Source: Asticcacaulis benevestitus DSM 16100 = ATCC BAA-896
GTDB lineage: Bacteria > Pseudomonadota > Alphaproteobacteria > Caulobacterales > Caulobacteraceae
Assembly: GCF_000376105.1 (NCBI RefSeq)
Contig: NZ_AQWM01000016.1
Location: 195 to 64,194 of the forward strand
Direction of reading: 5' to 3'
Length of the DNA: 64,000 bases
Part shown: piece after piece, positions 36,570 through 46,843 of the stretch
How positions within the stretch are numbered: the stretch's first letter is position 1
How the letters are laid out: each line of letters starts with the position of its first letter
Program-made: the position numbers and the translations under genes
The notes under the pieces: model-generated
What the model was told of the DNA's origin: nothing
Databases searched by the model: none
Seen by the model: the letters and a program-made list of their open reading frames with translations, nothing else

Positions 36570-37475
36570 CTACCCATCCTTCACTAAATTGCCCTGAGTT
36601 ATAAGACGGTCGAGGCAGGAATCCAGTGAAATCCGCCAAGGATCGAGAACAAGTCCATAGGTTTGATCAAGTTTTTCACCACTCAGGCGAGAATTGGCCG
36701 GGCGTTTGGCAGGTGTTGGATAATCGGTTGTGGCAATCGGATTGACCTGCACCCATTTACCGCCCCGGTTTGCAGAGCCTTCAAAGATCGCCTCGGCAAA
36801 CTGGGCCCAGGTCGTTTCGCCCTGTCCGGTCAGGTGGAAGATGCCGCGCAAGGTCGGATCGTCGTCGATAGCCACCTGTTGAGCCATGGCCAGGATTACA
36901 CGCGCCATGTCCGGCGCATAGGTCGGGCAACCGTGCTGATCGGCCACAACATTGACCTCATCACGGCTTTCGGCCAAGCGAAGCATAGTTTTGACGAAAT
37001 TATTGCCATAGGGCGAAAAGACCCAGGCCGTGCGCAGGATGACATGATTGTCGGTTTGTGCAGCGATCTGCTCCTCACCCGACAACTTGGTCTTACCGTA
37101 AACGCTGACCGGTGCCGGCAAATCAGTTTCCTCGTAAGCGCCATCCTTGTCACCAGCGAAGACATAGTCTGTCGAGAGATGCAGGATGGGAATGTTCAGC
37201 TCTTTGGCCAGCCGCGCCAGCTCGCCTGGCGCTTCGCCATTGATGGCCTGTGCAAGCTCGGGTTCAGCTTCCGCCTTATCAACAGCTGTATAAGCAGCCG
37301 ATGAGATAATAACATCCGGACGGGCCGCGCGGACCGCGTCCTCCATCGTATCTGTCTGAGCGAGGTCGACTTCAGGTCGGCCGATGCGGATGATCTCAAG
37401 CCCTAGCTGATCGCCCAGGCCCTGCAGGGCCGTATCGACCTGACCATGTTTGCCGGTAACGAGAACACGCATCAT
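36570..37475 (-). CDS. rfbD: dTDP-4-dehydrorhamnose reductase
   Basis: A 301-aa NADPH-dependent SDR. Its start follows the rfbB stop without a gap (TAAATG); a second ATG is the next codon. The Rossmann motif is GKHGQV (shifted from the usual GxxGQLG), followed by [17 protein letters not shown] and the catalytic YGKTK (Y-x3-K), then [17 protein letters not shown]. It reduces dTDP-4-keto-L-rhamnose to dTDP-L-rhamnose, the last step of the pathway. Confidence 0.94.
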   Translation of the reverse strand: MMRVLVTGKHGQVDTALQGLGDQLGLEIIRIGRPEVDLAQTDTMEDAVRAARPDVIISSAAYTAVDKAEAEPELAQAINGEAPGELARLAKELNIPILHLSTDYVFAGDKDGAYEETDLPAPVSVYGKTKLSGEEQIAAQTDNHVILRTAWVFSPYGNNFVKTMLRLAESRDEVNVVADQHGCPTYAPDMARVILAMAQQVAIDDDPTLRGIFHLTGQGETTWAQFAEAIFEGSANRGGKWVQVNPIATTDYPTPAKRPANSRLSGEKLDQTYGLVLDPWRISLDSCLDRLITQGNLVKDG

Positions 37476-38528
37476 TTAGGCTTTCAAAACGCCAAGGCGC
37501 TCACCGGTATAGACCTCGCCGCGCAAGGGGCGCCACCAGATCTCATTGTCGAGATACCAGCGCACCGTCTTTTCAATGCCGCTGTCGAAGGTCTCCAGTG
37601 CCTTCCAGCCAAGTTCATCTTCCAGCTTGGTGGCATCGATGGCGTAACGATGATCGTGACCGGGACGATCGGTAACATAGGTAATCAGCCTGTCATGCGG
37701 GGCATTTTGCGGACGCAATTGATCCATGATGGCGCAGATCCGCTTCACCACGTCGATATTCTTGCGCTCGTTACGGCCACCCACATTGTAGGTTTCGCCC
37801 AGGCGCCCCTTTGCGCAGATCAGGTGCAGGGCGCGGGCGTGATCCTCGACATAGAGCCAGTCGCGGATATTGGAGCCATCGCCGTATACGGTCAGGGCCT
37901 TGCCTTCCATGGCGTTGATGATGTTGAGCGGCATCAGTTTTTCGGGGAAGTGATAGGGGCCATAGTTGTTGGAGCAGTTGGACACGACAACTGGCAGGCC
38001 GTAGGTGCGATACCACGCCTTAGCCAGGTGGTCTGAGGCCGCCTTCGACGCCGAATAGGGTGAAGAGGGATCGTAGGGCGTGGTTTCCTCGAACAGTCCG
38101 GCTTCGCCCAGCGAGCCGTAAACCTCATCGGTCGAGACGTGCAGGAAGCGGAAATTGGCTTTCGCCTCGCCTTCGAGGGAGTTCCAGTAATGACGTGCGC
38201 CTTCCAGCAGCGAGAAGGTGCCCATCACATTGGTTTCCATGAAGGCCTTGGCGCCGGTAATCGAGCGGTCTACATGGCTCTCGGCCGCCAGATGCATGAT
38301 GTGGTCAGGTTTGAAGCCGGCGAAAATCTCGCTGATCTTCGCGTGATCGCAGATATCAGCCTCGACGAAATGATAGTTATTTGCGCCTTCGATCGGCCCC
38401 AGAGATTGGAGGTTGCCGGCATAGGTCAGCTTATCGAGATTGAGAACATCCGCACCGACCTCGCCAACGAGGTAGCGGACCAGGGCCGAACCGATGAAGC
38501 CCGCACCGCCGGTTATAAGTATCCGCAT
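37476..38528 (-). CDS. rfbB: dTDP-glucose 4,6-dehydratase
   Basis: A 350-aa extended [11 protein letters not shown] (about 7-14) binds NAD, then [22 protein letters not shown] (dehydratase TDE motif) and catalytic [21 protein letters not shown] and [11 protein letters not shown] complete the family pattern. It converts dTDP-glucose to dTDP-4-keto-6-deoxyglucose. It begins 15 bases after the rfbC stop, in one operon. Confidence 0.95.
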   Translation of the reverse strand: MRILITGGAGFIGSALVRYLVGEVGADVLNLDKLTYAGNLQSLGPIEGANNYHFVEADICDHAKISEIFAGFKPDHIMHLAAESHVDRSITGAKAFMETNVMGTFSLLEGARHYWNSLEGEAKANFRFLHVSTDEVYGSLGEAGLFEETTPYDPSSPYSASKAASDHLAKAWYRTYGLPVVVSNCSNNYGPYHFPEKLMPLNIINAMEGKALTVYGDGSNIRDWLYVEDHARALHLICAKGRLGETYNVGGRNERKNIDVVKRICAIMDQLRPQNAPHDRLITYVTDRPGHDHRYAIDATKLEDELGWKALETFDSGIEKTVRWYLDNEIWWRPLRGEVYTGERLGVLKA

Positions 38529-38543
38529 ACGACTTTTGTCCTG

Positions 38544-39092
38544 TTACGCCTTCAAAAGGGAGGTGAGTGCCGGCAAGGTCTTGTCCTTATCCGACAGCAC
38601 CGCCTTGTCCCGCCCTACCGGCCAGTCAACACCAATGTCGGGATCATCGAAGGCGATACCTCTGTCAAGGTCTGGACGATAGGTGTTGGTGACCTTGTAG
38701 AAAACTTCCGTGTCCTTTTCGAGGGTGCAATAGCCGTGCAAGAAGCCTTCTGGCACCCACAATTGCTCGGCACCCTCGGGGGTAAGCGTGGCCGATATCC
38801 ATTGCCCAAACGTGGGCGAGCCATCCCTTATATCCACCGCCACATCGAATATAGCGCCGCGCAAGCACCGCACAAGCTTACCTTGCGGGAAAGGATCCGC
38901 CTGAAAATGTAGGCCTCTTATGGTCCCCGTCTCGCTCGATAGCGCCTGGTTATCCTGAACGAAACCCACATCAGCCACATGCTGGCGAAACCAGTCGTCT
39001 TTGAAGGTTTCCATAAAGTAGCCACGCGTATCACCGATCATTTTAGGTTTGATAAGTACGGGACCGACGATAGGGAAGCGCGTTATATACAT
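38544..39092 (-). CDS. rfbC: dTDP-4-dehydrorhamnose 3,5-epimerase
   Basis: A 182-aa cupin-fold epimerase, first gene of rfbCBDA. The ATG at 39090-39092 (MYITRFPIVG) has a GGAG site; a 65-codon upstream extension in the same frame is not family-like. Signature residues lie in DTRGYFMETF, VQDNQALSSETGTIRGLHFQ (catalytic His), DVAVDIRDGSPTFGQW and VPEGFLHGY. It is divergent from cysD, with 206 bases between the starts. Confidence 0.94.
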   Translation of the reverse strand: MYITRFPIVGPVLIKPKMIGDTRGYFMETFKDDWFRQHVADVGFVQDNQALSSETGTIRGLHFQADPFPQGKLVRCLRGAIFDVAVDIRDGSPTFGQWISATLTPEGAEQLWVPEGFLHGYCTLEKDTEVFYKVTNTYRPDLDRGIAFDDPDIGVDWPVGRDKAVLSDKDKTLPALTSLLKA

Positions 39093-39298
39093 GAGAGCTC
39101 CGAAAAGTGTCGCAACTCTAGAGCTTTGCTGGTTAGATCGCAATCTGGAATCCGTCCCGAGTTTTCGCCGTACACCCCATCTTACGCCACAGTTTAGACT
39201 TTGTGGTTTGTCGCTATGCCACGTGGTAGCTAAACAACGCATCCATATTTCTTTTCTTGCGCGCCGATCGGGCTGCGCCGCATCCAAGGCTAAACTGA

Positions 39299-40207
39299 GT
39301 GTCCGCAGACAAACTTACACACCTACGGCGACTGGAAGCCGAGTCGATCTTCATCATGCGCGAGGTCGCCGCCGAATTCAAAAATCCGGTCATGCTCTAT
39401 TCGATCGGCAAGGATTCGTCGGTGATGCTGCATCTGGCCCTGAAGGCCTTCGCCCCGTCCAAGCCGCCCTTCCCGTTCATGCACGTCAATACGACGTGGA
39501 AATTCGGCGAGATGATCAAATTCCGCGACGAAACGGCTGCGCGTCTGGGCCTCAACCTCATCAGCCACACCAATGCCGAAGGCGTGGTCAACAACGTTAA
39601 TCCGTTCGATCATGGCTCGAACGTCTTCACCAACATCATGAAGACCGATGCCCTCAAACAGGCCCTGACGGAGCATGGTTTTGATGCGGCCTTTGGCGGC
39701 GCCCGCCGCGACGAGGAAAAAAGCCGCGCCAAGGAGCGTATTTTTTCTTTCCGCACCGCCAACCATGGCTGGGACCCGAAGAACCAGCGCCCGGAATTGT
39801 GGAACCTCTATAACGCGCGCGTAAAGCCTGGTGAATCGATCCGCGTCTTCCCGCTGTCAAATTGGACCGAACTGGATATCTGGCAATATATCCTGCTGGA
39901 GAAAATCCCCATCGTTCCGCTCTATTTCGCCAAGATGCGCCCGGTGGTGCAGCGCGGCGGCCAGTGGATCATGGTCGATGATGAGCGCCTGCCGCTGAAC
40001 CCCGGCGAAGTGCCTGAAATGAAATCCGTACGTTTCCGCACGCTCGGCGATTATCCGCTGACCGCCGCCGTCGAATCTGAAGCCGACACGCTGGAGACTA
40101 TCGTCGCCGAAATGCTGGTGGCGAGAACGTCCGAGCGCTCAGGTCGCCTGATCGACCATGACGAAGCCGGATCTATGGAAAAAAAGAAGCGCGAGGGCTA
40201 TTTCTAA
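39299..40207 (+). CDS. cysD: Sulfate adenylyltransferase small subunit
   Basis: A 302-aa PAPS-reductase-fold ATP-binding enzyme. It uses a GTG start (GTGTCCGCAGAC) behind an AAGG site. The PP-loop-type [12 protein letters not shown] motif, [20 protein letters not shown] and [10 protein letters not shown] are family signatures. With CysN it makes APS from ATP and sulfate in the cytosol. It lies directly between dTDP-rhamnose genes and glycosyltransferases, not with sulfite-reductase or cysH genes. That favours a role in supplying activated sulfate for a polysaccharide sulfotransferase, as in NodPQ systems. Confidence 0.95.
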   Translation: MSADKLTHLRRLEAESIFIMREVAAEFKNPVMLYSIGKDSSVMLHLALKAFAPSKPPFPFMHVNTTWKFGEMIKFRDETAARLGLNLISHTNAEGVVNNVNPFDHGSNVFTNIMKTDALKQALTEHGFDAAFGGARRDEEKSRAKERIFSFRTANHGWDPKNQRPELWNLYNARVKPGESIRVFPLSNWTELDIWQYILLEKIPIVPLYFAKMRPVVQRGGQWIMVDDERLPLNPGEVPEMKSVRFRTLGDYPLTAAVESEADTLETIVAEMLVARTSERSGRLIDHDEAGSMEKKKREGYF

Positions 40208-40208
40208 A

Positions 40209-42140
40209 ATGAACGCAATCGCCATGGAAGAAGCGCTCGATACGAAGGCCCTCGTTGAGTATCTTGCCAGCCACGAACAGAAGAGCCTCCTGCGCTTCCT
40301 GACCTGTGGGTCGGTGGATGACGGCAAGTCGACCCTGATCGGTCGTCTGCTCTACGACACCAAGTTGATCTTCGAGGATCAACTGGCCAGCATCGAGAAG
40401 GACTCGAAAAAGCACGGGACGGTCGGCGATGATATCGACCTGGCCCTCTTAGTTGACGGCCTGCAGGCCGAGCGCGAACAGGGCATCACGATTGATGTCG
40501 CCTACCGCTTCTTCACGACCGACAAGCGCAAGTTCATCGTCGCCGACACCCCAGGCCACGAACAATATACCCGCAATATGGCCACTGGTGCCTCCAATTC
40601 GGACCTCGCTGTCATATTGATCGACGCCCGCAAGGGGATCCTCACTCAGACACGCCGACACTCGTTCATCGTGTCGTTGCTCGGCATCAAGCATGTGGTT
40701 CTGGCGGTCAACAAGATCGACCTGATGGACTATTCACAGGACGTTTTCGAGAAGATCGTCGCTGATTACAAAACCTTCGCCGCCGATTTCGGCTTCGAGA
40801 CCTTGCAGGCCATTCCGCTTTCAGCGCGTTATGGCGATAACGTCCTCACGCGCAGCGAAAAGCTGGATTGGTATAAAGGCCCCACGCTCGTTGAGCATCT
40901 GGAAAGCGTTCAGATCGACCAGGACCAGAGTGAGAAGCCCTTCCGCTTGCAGGTCCAGTGGGTGAACCGGCCCGACCTCAATTTCCGCGGCTTTTCCGGT
41001 ACCATTTCTTCGGGCACGGTCAAACCGGGCGATGAAGTTCTGGTCGCAGGGTCTGGCAAGTCATCCAAGGTCAAGGCGATCGTCACCTATGACGGCGACT
41101 TGGCCCGTGCCTTTGCCGGCCAGGCCGTCACCCTGACACTTGAGGACGAGATTGATATCTCACGCGGCGACGTCCTATGCGCCATCGACGCCCGTCCCGA
41201 AGTCTCTGACCAGTTCCAGGCGCGCCTGATCTGGATGAGCGAGCAGGACCTGATCCCCGGCCGCACGGTTCTGGTCAAGATCGGCGCCCGCACCGTCTCG
41301 GCTTCGGTGACGGAGATCAAATACCAGACCGACGTCAACACCTTTGCGCACATTGCCGCCAAGACCCTGAAACTCAACGAAGTGGCCGTGGTCAATTTCG
41401 CGCTTCAGGAGACAGTGGCTTTTGATCCCTATGCCGAAAATCACGACATGGGCGCTTTTATCGTCATCGACCGCGTCTCCAATCTGACGCTCGGCGCCGG
41501 CATGGTCGATCACGGCCTCAGACGCGCTACCAATGTCCACTGGCAGGCACTCGACGTCAACAAGGCGACCCGTGCGGGCGCCAAGGGCCAGAAGCCGGTT
41601 GTCCTGTGGTTCACGGGCCTGTCCGGCGCCGGCAAATCGACCATCGCCAACCTGGTTGAGAAGAAGCTACTCTCGCTCAACCACCACACCTATCTGCTCG
41701 ATGGCGATAATGTCCGTCATGGTCTGAACAAGGATTTGGGCTTCACCGATGCCGACCGTGTGGAAAACATCCGCCGCGTCGCCGAGGTCTCGAAACTGAT
41801 GGTCGATGCAGGATTAATCACGCTGGTATCTTTCATCTCACCTTTCCGCGCCGAGCGTCAAATGGCGCGCGAGCTCCTTGGACCGAGCGAGTTTGTCGAA
41901 ATATATGTATCCACTCCGCTTTCGGTTGCAGAACAGCGCGACGTCAAAGGCCTCTATGCTCGTGCCCGGACCGGGGAAATCAAAAATTTTACGGGCATAA
42001 GCAGCCCGTATGAATTTCCCGAAAACCCTGAAGTCATCGTAGAAACTACCGAGACTTCGCCTGAGGTCGCGGCAACCCAGATCGTCAATTTCATGATCTC
42101 AAATGGATACCTAGATAGTGATATCGAATATATCATTTAA
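40209..42140 (+). CDS. cysNC: Bifunctional sulfate adenylyltransferase subunit 1 / APS kinase
   Basis: A 643-aa CysN-CysC fusion starting one base after the cysD stop. The GTPase domain (about 25-240) has [17 protein letters not shown] and NKIDLMD; beta-barrel domains follow to about 440. The APS kinase (about 455-643) has P-loop [24 protein letters not shown] and ISPFRAER. It couples GTP hydrolysis to APS synthesis and then phosphorylates APS to PAPS. The CysC part matters because PAPS, not APS, is the donor for the sulfotransferase encoded at 52231-54207. Codon use up to here is like the chromosome; the block after it is more A/T-rich. Confidence 0.95.
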   Translation: MNAIAMEEALDTKALVEYLASHEQKSLLRFLTCGSVDDGKSTLIGRLLYDTKLIFEDQLASIEKDSKKHGTVGDDIDLALLVDGLQAEREQGITIDVAYRFFTTDKRKFIVADTPGHEQYTRNMATGASNSDLAVILIDARKGILTQTRRHSFIVSLLGIKHVVLAVNKIDLMDYSQDVFEKIVADYKTFAADFGFETLQAIPLSARYGDNVLTRSEKLDWYKGPTLVEHLESVQIDQDQSEKPFRLQVQWVNRPDLNFRGFSGTISSGTVKPGDEVLVAGSGKSSKVKAIVTYDGDLARAFAGQAVTLTLEDEIDISRGDVLCAIDARPEVSDQFQARLIWMSEQDLIPGRTVLVKIGARTVSASVTEIKYQTDVNTFAHIAAKTLKLNEVAVVNFALQETVAFDPYAENHDMGAFIVIDRVSNLTLGAGMVDHGLRRATNVHWQALDVNKATRAGAKGQKPVVLWFTGLSGAGKSTIANLVEKKLLSLNHHTYLLDGDNVRHGLNKDLGFTDADRVENIRRVAEVSKLMVDAGLITLVSFISPFRAERQMARELLGPSEFVEIYVSTPLSVAEQRDVKGLYARARTGEIKNFTGISSPYEFPENPEVIVETTETSPEVAATQIVNFMISNGYLDSDIEYII

Positions 42141-42781
42141 TGCCTGGCGCTTGTTTTCAGACGTAAGCTCAGAGTAGTTGCCCGGACGAAAGCCAATTTT
42201 ATTTGAAGAAGCCGGCACTGCAGGTCGTCGTCAAAGCGACCCTATTCTTGAAGAAGTGGATACTTTCAAGGCCACTGACCACTTGAACCCGCTTAAAACC
42301 GGGGGAGGTACACGCGCGTACCGGTCAAGAGAAAGGTGCACTTAAATCTACGATGACCAAGCGGGACGACATCCCCGGAAGATCCCAGCCTGAGATTCCC
42401 AAGCGCACGAAAAGTGGATATATGGGCGCGCTGCCCACAACGGTCACAAAGAAAAAAGAGCCTTTGAGCGCAGGGTCGTTCTATTTATTGGAATGCCTGT
42501 ATTTCATTCAGCAGCAAAACGCACTCATGGCCCCGGCTCCGGGTTTCACATCCCATGATCGTCCGAGGATGTTTTTGCGCACCGCGGGCTAAGCGATCAG
42601 GGCCGACAGAATTCACCGTAGCATTTTCAACTTCGAGCATAAGGAAAATGTGTTTTCGAACAAGCACGTCAAACTAATATCTAAAGTCCGTTGACGTTTT
42701 TAACGGCCAAAGATAAGGCATGATTGCGGAGCAACGTTTGCGCGAAAGCCCGTAAAAAATGTCCGAAGACGCGCCTCAAGG
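42141..42781. other. 641-base intergenic stretch at the composition boundary
   Basis: No recognisable gene. A 79-codon frame at 42353-42592 has no ribosome site or motif. The stretch marks the step from chromosome-like to A/T-richer DNA and may be the scar of an insertion. A possible promoter for the glycosyltransferase genes includes TTGACG near 42691, without a clear -10. Confidence 0.45.
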
Positions 42782-44320
42782 TTGAAAAAGTTGCATAGTA
42801 CTCAGTCGGAATCTATTTCACCGCCTTATGGAACCAACTCGGTCGGCTCGCACCCACATCGCATTTTGCAGGATTTGTCGTTTGCGTCTCTGGGGTATTC
42901 CGGCATCCCACAAGATACCCGCCTTATGTTCAAAACATTCGCGCTCATGGACTCCGTTGAGGTTACGGGATTGCTGAGCGAGATGAACGGGGGATATTCA
43001 CGTTACATTCGAACAAGCACCTCGAACAAAGAATTTGAAACAGCTTTTTACAACGCAAGCATGTTTCTAGCGACCGTCTCCGGTTTGAAAGTAGTACCGT
43101 CTAGTCGAATGTTGGCGAGATTTAATCGTCTTTGGGATATTGTTAAGAAGTTCGAGACGTGTGAACTTCCTGCTAATTTTTTTGATGGCGCGATTTGGCG
43201 TAATTATTTTCAAAGAACTTTGTCGCCTTCCGATCGCGACCTCATTGTGCGACAACAGTTTCGCTTTACTAACCTGAATTCTCAAGTTATCAACAGCCGT
43301 CTCGCCTTGCCTTTTTTTAATCCCCCGCAGTTGAATACTCGTGGTTTCGATTTTTTTATAACTTCAGATCCGCGTCCGGTAAAGCTATCAACGGGAACCA
43401 AACTGCTTGTTAGGTATCATGATCCAATTCCCTTGAGTCAGCCTGATACAATGGATAACTCAGATTCGGTGAATATGCATTTTCAAGCCGTTGAACGAAC
43501 ACGGCGAATCGGTTGGTTTGTGTGTAATTCGAAGGCTACCGAACGAGAAATTTTGGACATCTTTCCAACGCTAAGTGGTCGAACCTATACAATTCCGTAC
43601 GCGCTGCCTGAAGCTTCTACCGCCAAAATCTCCGGCATCAAAATAGCCGACATTATACGGGCGCGTCTGTCCTCAGCTTGCGTAGACAATGAAGGGCATA
43701 AGGCTGGAATAATGAAGGATGTGTTGGAGCGCGCCAACCCTGACAAGCCCTTCAAATACATTATGTGGCTTACTTCGATTGAGCCTAAGAAAAACACGAT
43801 TGGCGTCATTCGCGCTTGGGAGGAAGTTCGATACCGGCATGGTGACGGCTTAAAACTGATATTGGTAGGTAAACCTGCCTGGCGTTATAAGGAAATTTTG
43901 AAAGCCATAAAGCCGCGGTATTTAGACGGGGAATTGCTCCATCTCGAGGACTTGCCTTTCGTCGAAATCCAAACCCTTTATCAAAACGCCGAGTGCTTTG
44001 TGTTTCCTTCGTTTGCCGAAGGCTTCGGTTTTCCGCCGATGGAGGCACTTAGTCTTGGCACGCCCTCAGTGGTGTCAGATATACCAGCGCATCGTTGGGT
44101 CATGGGCGACTCGGTCTTGTACGCAGACCCATACAGTGATGTGAGCATAGCCAACCAGATAGAACGTCTCGTCTATGGCGAAGAGAGACAACAGCTAAAG
44201 GCCACACTCGTCAAAAATGGGCGGGATATCTTAGAGCGTTACAGCGTCCGCACCGTGTCCAACCAATGGTCAGACTTACTTAACGAGCTTCGCCAACGTG
44301 GCGAAGGAAGTACGATATGA
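42782..44320 (+). CDS. GT4-family glycosyltransferase A (tandem pair)
   Basis: An enzyme of about 510 aa. The start is uncertain: TTG at 42782 or TTG at 42791 (behind AAGG); there is no ATG before the conserved N-terminus. The N-terminal motif ILQDLSFASLGYSGIPQDTRLMFKTFA is shared with the next gene. The C-terminal GT-B half has WLTSIEPKKNTIGVIRAWEEV, LILVGKPAWRY and the E-x7-E donor motif SFAEGFGFPPMEALSLGTPSVVSDI. It transfers a nucleotide-activated sugar to a growing surface glycan in the cytoplasm; donor unknown. It overlaps the next gene by four bases (ATGA). Confidence 0.88.
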   Translation: MKKLHSTQSESISPPYGTNSVGSHPHRILQDLSFASLGYSGIPQDTRLMFKTFALMDSVEVTGLLSEMNGGYSRYIRTSTSNKEFETAFYNASMFLATVSGLKVVPSSRMLARFNRLWDIVKKFETCELPANFFDGAIWRNYFQRTLSPSDRDLIVRQQFRFTNLNSQVINSRLALPFFNPPQLNTRGFDFFITSDPRPVKLSTGTKLLVRYHDPIPLSQPDTMDNSDSVNMHFQAVERTRRIGWFVCNSKATEREILDIFPTLSGRTYTIPYALPEASTAKISGIKIADIIRARLSSACVDNEGHKAGIMKDVLERANPDKPFKYIMWLTSIEPKKNTIGVIRAWEEVRYRHGDGLKLILVGKPAWRYKEILKAIKPRYLDGELLHLEDLPFVEIQTLYQNAECFVFPSFAEGFGFPPMEALSLGTPSVVSDIPAHRWVMGDSVLYADPYSDVSIANQIERLVYGEERQQLKATLVKNGRDILERYSVRTVSNQWSDLLNELRQRGEGSTI

Positions 44321-45774
44321 CACTTATGAACACCAACTCAAAACGGATCCGTGTGCTCCAAGACTTGTCGATGGGTATGTTGGGTTTCTCTGGCATTCCG
44401 CAGGACACGCGGCTCATGTTTAAGACACTGTCTCATATGCCCGATATTGAGGTTACTGGACTACTTAGTGAAATGGGTCCGGGTTATACCGACAATATAT
44501 CAACCCGAATAAGCACTAATAAACAGTTCAACATTCTTCAGGGGAGTCTATTTTTACTAGCTGCCTCAGGGGTTGAGCTTAACAACCGACGCCGACTGCC
44601 TTCATCACTTGGCCGGTTCATCAAACTCTATCGTCTTCTGACGCGAAAATACGCGATCGCGCCTTTGGACTTCGACGCCCTCGACGACTCGATCTGGCGA
44701 CTGTTCTTTCAAAAGACGCTTGAAGCAGAAGATCGCGATTTAATTCTGAAACAACAGTTTGCTCTGACAAATTTGAACTTCACGTCATTCACTAACAGGC
44801 TGAGGTTGCCATTTTTTCGTGCCCCGAGGTTGAGTACCGAAGGGTACGATTTTCTGATTACGTCTGAGCCTCGCCCAATAGCAGTTAGTGCCGGCACACG
44901 CCACATAGCGCGCTGTCACGATATAATTCCGTTGACCGACCCAGATATGTTCGACGAGTTCAGCGTGACGAAAACGGCCTTCAGAATGATTCAAAAATCA
45001 GGCCCGAAATCCATCTACTGCTGCGTTTCTAAACCCAGTGAAGAGCAGCTACTGCGCGTTTTTCCGGATTTAAAAGGCAGAACGATTACGATTCCAAACG
45101 CGCTGCCGACATTAATACCCGAGCGCAGTATCCCCATTCGAGAGATAATCAAAATACGCAAGTCCGACGCGCTGGCGGGACCACATGTATCGATTGGAGA
45201 TGACTTTAGCTATATTCTTGCGGTTTGCACGCTAGAACCCCGGAAAAATATCTCAAACTTAGTTCGAGCCTGGGAACGTGTCCGGAACGAAGCGTTTCCA
45301 AATATTAAACTGATCATTGTTGGTCGTCCCGGCTGGAAATACGAAAGTACCCTAAGTGCCATGCGCCCTGGTATCGCGGCGGGTAATATCATACACTTGC
45401 AGGATGTACCATCTCCTGAGCTCAGGTCTCTCTACAAGAATGCTAGATGCTTTGTGTTCCCAAGCTTTTCCGAAGGATTTGGTTTCCCTCCGATGGAGGC
45501 AATCCAATGCGGTACACCAGCAATTGTTTCTGATATCGCGGCGCATCGTTGGGTCATGGGAGAGGCGGCGACCTATGTCGACCCGTATGACGTCGATGAC
45601 ATCGCGGGCAAAATAATGAAGCTACTTTTGACACAACAAAGTGACTTACCAGGAGAGGTATTTAATGCACATACGAGGTTCACACTCGATCGTTATAGCG
45701 TCGATCAAATCTCTGGCCAGTGGGCCGAACTCTTCGGGCGTTTAAAACATGACGAATTTCTCCGATCTGATTGA
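44317..45774 (+). CDS. GT4-family glycosyltransferase B (tandem pair)
   Basis: A 485-aa paralog of the preceding enzyme, sharing the N-terminus VLQDLSMGMLGFSGIPQDTRLMFKTLS and the C-terminal LAVCTLEPRKNISNLVRAWERV and E-x7-E motif SFSEGFGFPPMEAIQCGTPAIVSDIAAHRWVMG. The two copies have diverged clearly in the middle (acceptor-binding) part, so they probably add different linkages. Translation is coupled: its ATG overlaps the upstream stop, and its 3' end overlaps the next gene by 26 bases. Confidence 0.9.
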   Translation: MTLMNTNSKRIRVLQDLSMGMLGFSGIPQDTRLMFKTLSHMPDIEVTGLLSEMGPGYTDNISTRISTNKQFNILQGSLFLLAASGVELNNRRRLPSSLGRFIKLYRLLTRKYAIAPLDFDALDDSIWRLFFQKTLEAEDRDLILKQQFALTNLNFTSFTNRLRLPFFRAPRLSTEGYDFLITSEPRPIAVSAGTRHIARCHDIIPLTDPDMFDEFSVTKTAFRMIQKSGPKSIYCCVSKPSEEQLLRVFPDLKGRTITIPNALPTLIPERSIPIREIIKIRKSDALAGPHVSIGDDFSYILAVCTLEPRKNISNLVRAWERVRNEAFPNIKLIIVGRPGWKYESTLSAMRPGIAAGNIIHLQDVPSPELRSLYKNARCFVFPSFSEGFGFPPMEAIQCGTPAIVSDIAAHRWVMGEAATYVDPYDVDDIAGKIMKLLLTQQSDLPGEVFNAHTRFTLDRYSVDQISGQWAELFGRLKHDEFLRSD

Positions 45775-46714
45775 CCGTATGTTCAGACGCGTCCCATCAT
45801 TGTCCGATAAACTGGCCGTAAGCAAAAGCGCGCCTATCGTTCTTGGTGCGCACAGCGGAAACAGACTTATTCAAGAAGGCATGCTTGACGACGCGAGTCT
45901 TTTCGATGTCGAACCAATAGCGTCGCCTTATAGCTTTGTCAGCGAAACGTGCCGGCTGGATCACTTTCTTGCACCAAGATATCGCTATTGGAGCGAGCAA
46001 CTTAAGGAAGCCCCTCGCCTCCATCGCAAACAATGGGAATGGGTTTATATCTGCGCGGCGCTTCACGAACGAGGCCTGCTAACCGAGACAAAACGGGGGT
46101 TGGGATTTGGGGTCGGGCGTGAACCACTCGCCGACCTGTTCGCCTCTCTTGGCGTCAGCATAACAGCGACGGATCAATCGGCAAGTGATGCCGAAAAAGC
46201 TGGTTGGGGTGAGACGCATCAGCACAGCGTTGCATTAGAGGACTTATACACTAAGAAAATTTCGCATCGAAGCACTTTTGATAAAAAAGTGAAATTTCAG
46301 GTTAGCGATATGAATAATATATCGCCCGATTTGACGGAATTTGATTTTTGCTGGAGTGCTTGTGCATTCGAACATCTCGGTTCAATCGAACATGGGCTAA
46401 ATTTCATTACAAACTCGCTAAAAACGCTTCGAAGCGGCGGGGTGTCCATTCATACTACCGAGTTAAATCTCTCATCTGATGAGAAAACCTTCGAACACGA
46501 GCACCTTAGTCTTTTTCGGAAACGTGATTTTAAAGCTCTAGCTGCGCGACTACGTGCCCAAGGCCATGACGTGGCACCTCTCAGCTTCTATCCAGGCTCA
46601 CACCAACTGGATCAGTACGTAGACCTTCCACCATTTTCTAACGACCCTCATCTTCGGCTGGAACTGGCAGGATATGCTTCTACCAGTATAGGCATCATCG
46701 TAACTAAGCACTAG
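45749..46714 (+). CDS. SAM-dependent methyltransferase
   Basis: A 321-aa class I methyltransferase. The SAM-binding glycine motif is GLGFGVGREPLADLFASLG (about 117-135), followed by acidic ITATDQS, VSDMNNIS and the motif-IV-like FDFCWSACAFEHLGSIEHGL. The ATG lies 26 bases inside the preceding gene, so coupling is likely. Its place among glycosyltransferases suggests O-methylation of a sugar in the glycan, perhaps at the chain end. The acceptor is unknown. Confidence 0.85.
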   Translation: MTNFSDLIDRMFRRVPSLSDKLAVSKSAPIVLGAHSGNRLIQEGMLDDASLFDVEPIASPYSFVSETCRLDHFLAPRYRYWSEQLKEAPRLHRKQWEWVYICAALHERGLLTETKRGLGFGVGREPLADLFASLGVSITATDQSASDAEKAGWGETHQHSVALEDLYTKKISHRSTFDKKVKFQVSDMNNISPDLTEFDFCWSACAFEHLGSIEHGLNFITNSLKTLRSGGVSIHTTELNLSSDEKTFEHEHLSLFRKRDFKALAARLRAQGHDVAPLSFYPGSHQLDQYVDLPPFSNDPHLRLELAGYASTSIGIIVTKH

Positions 46715-46843
46715 CCGTTCCCGCACATTTCAAAAGCCATTAAACCCGGGGGCAAAGTCAAAAGAGCCCTCGAGCTCATTTAATGGCGGAGCGTTTACGC
46801 GGAAATCTAAGTTTTAAAAAACTTGTATAACTCTGAGGACAGT

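Noticed and set aside
42353-42592. Small 79-codon frame in the 42-kb gap
   Set aside because: No ribosome site, mixed composition, no recognisable domain; not enough to call a gene.
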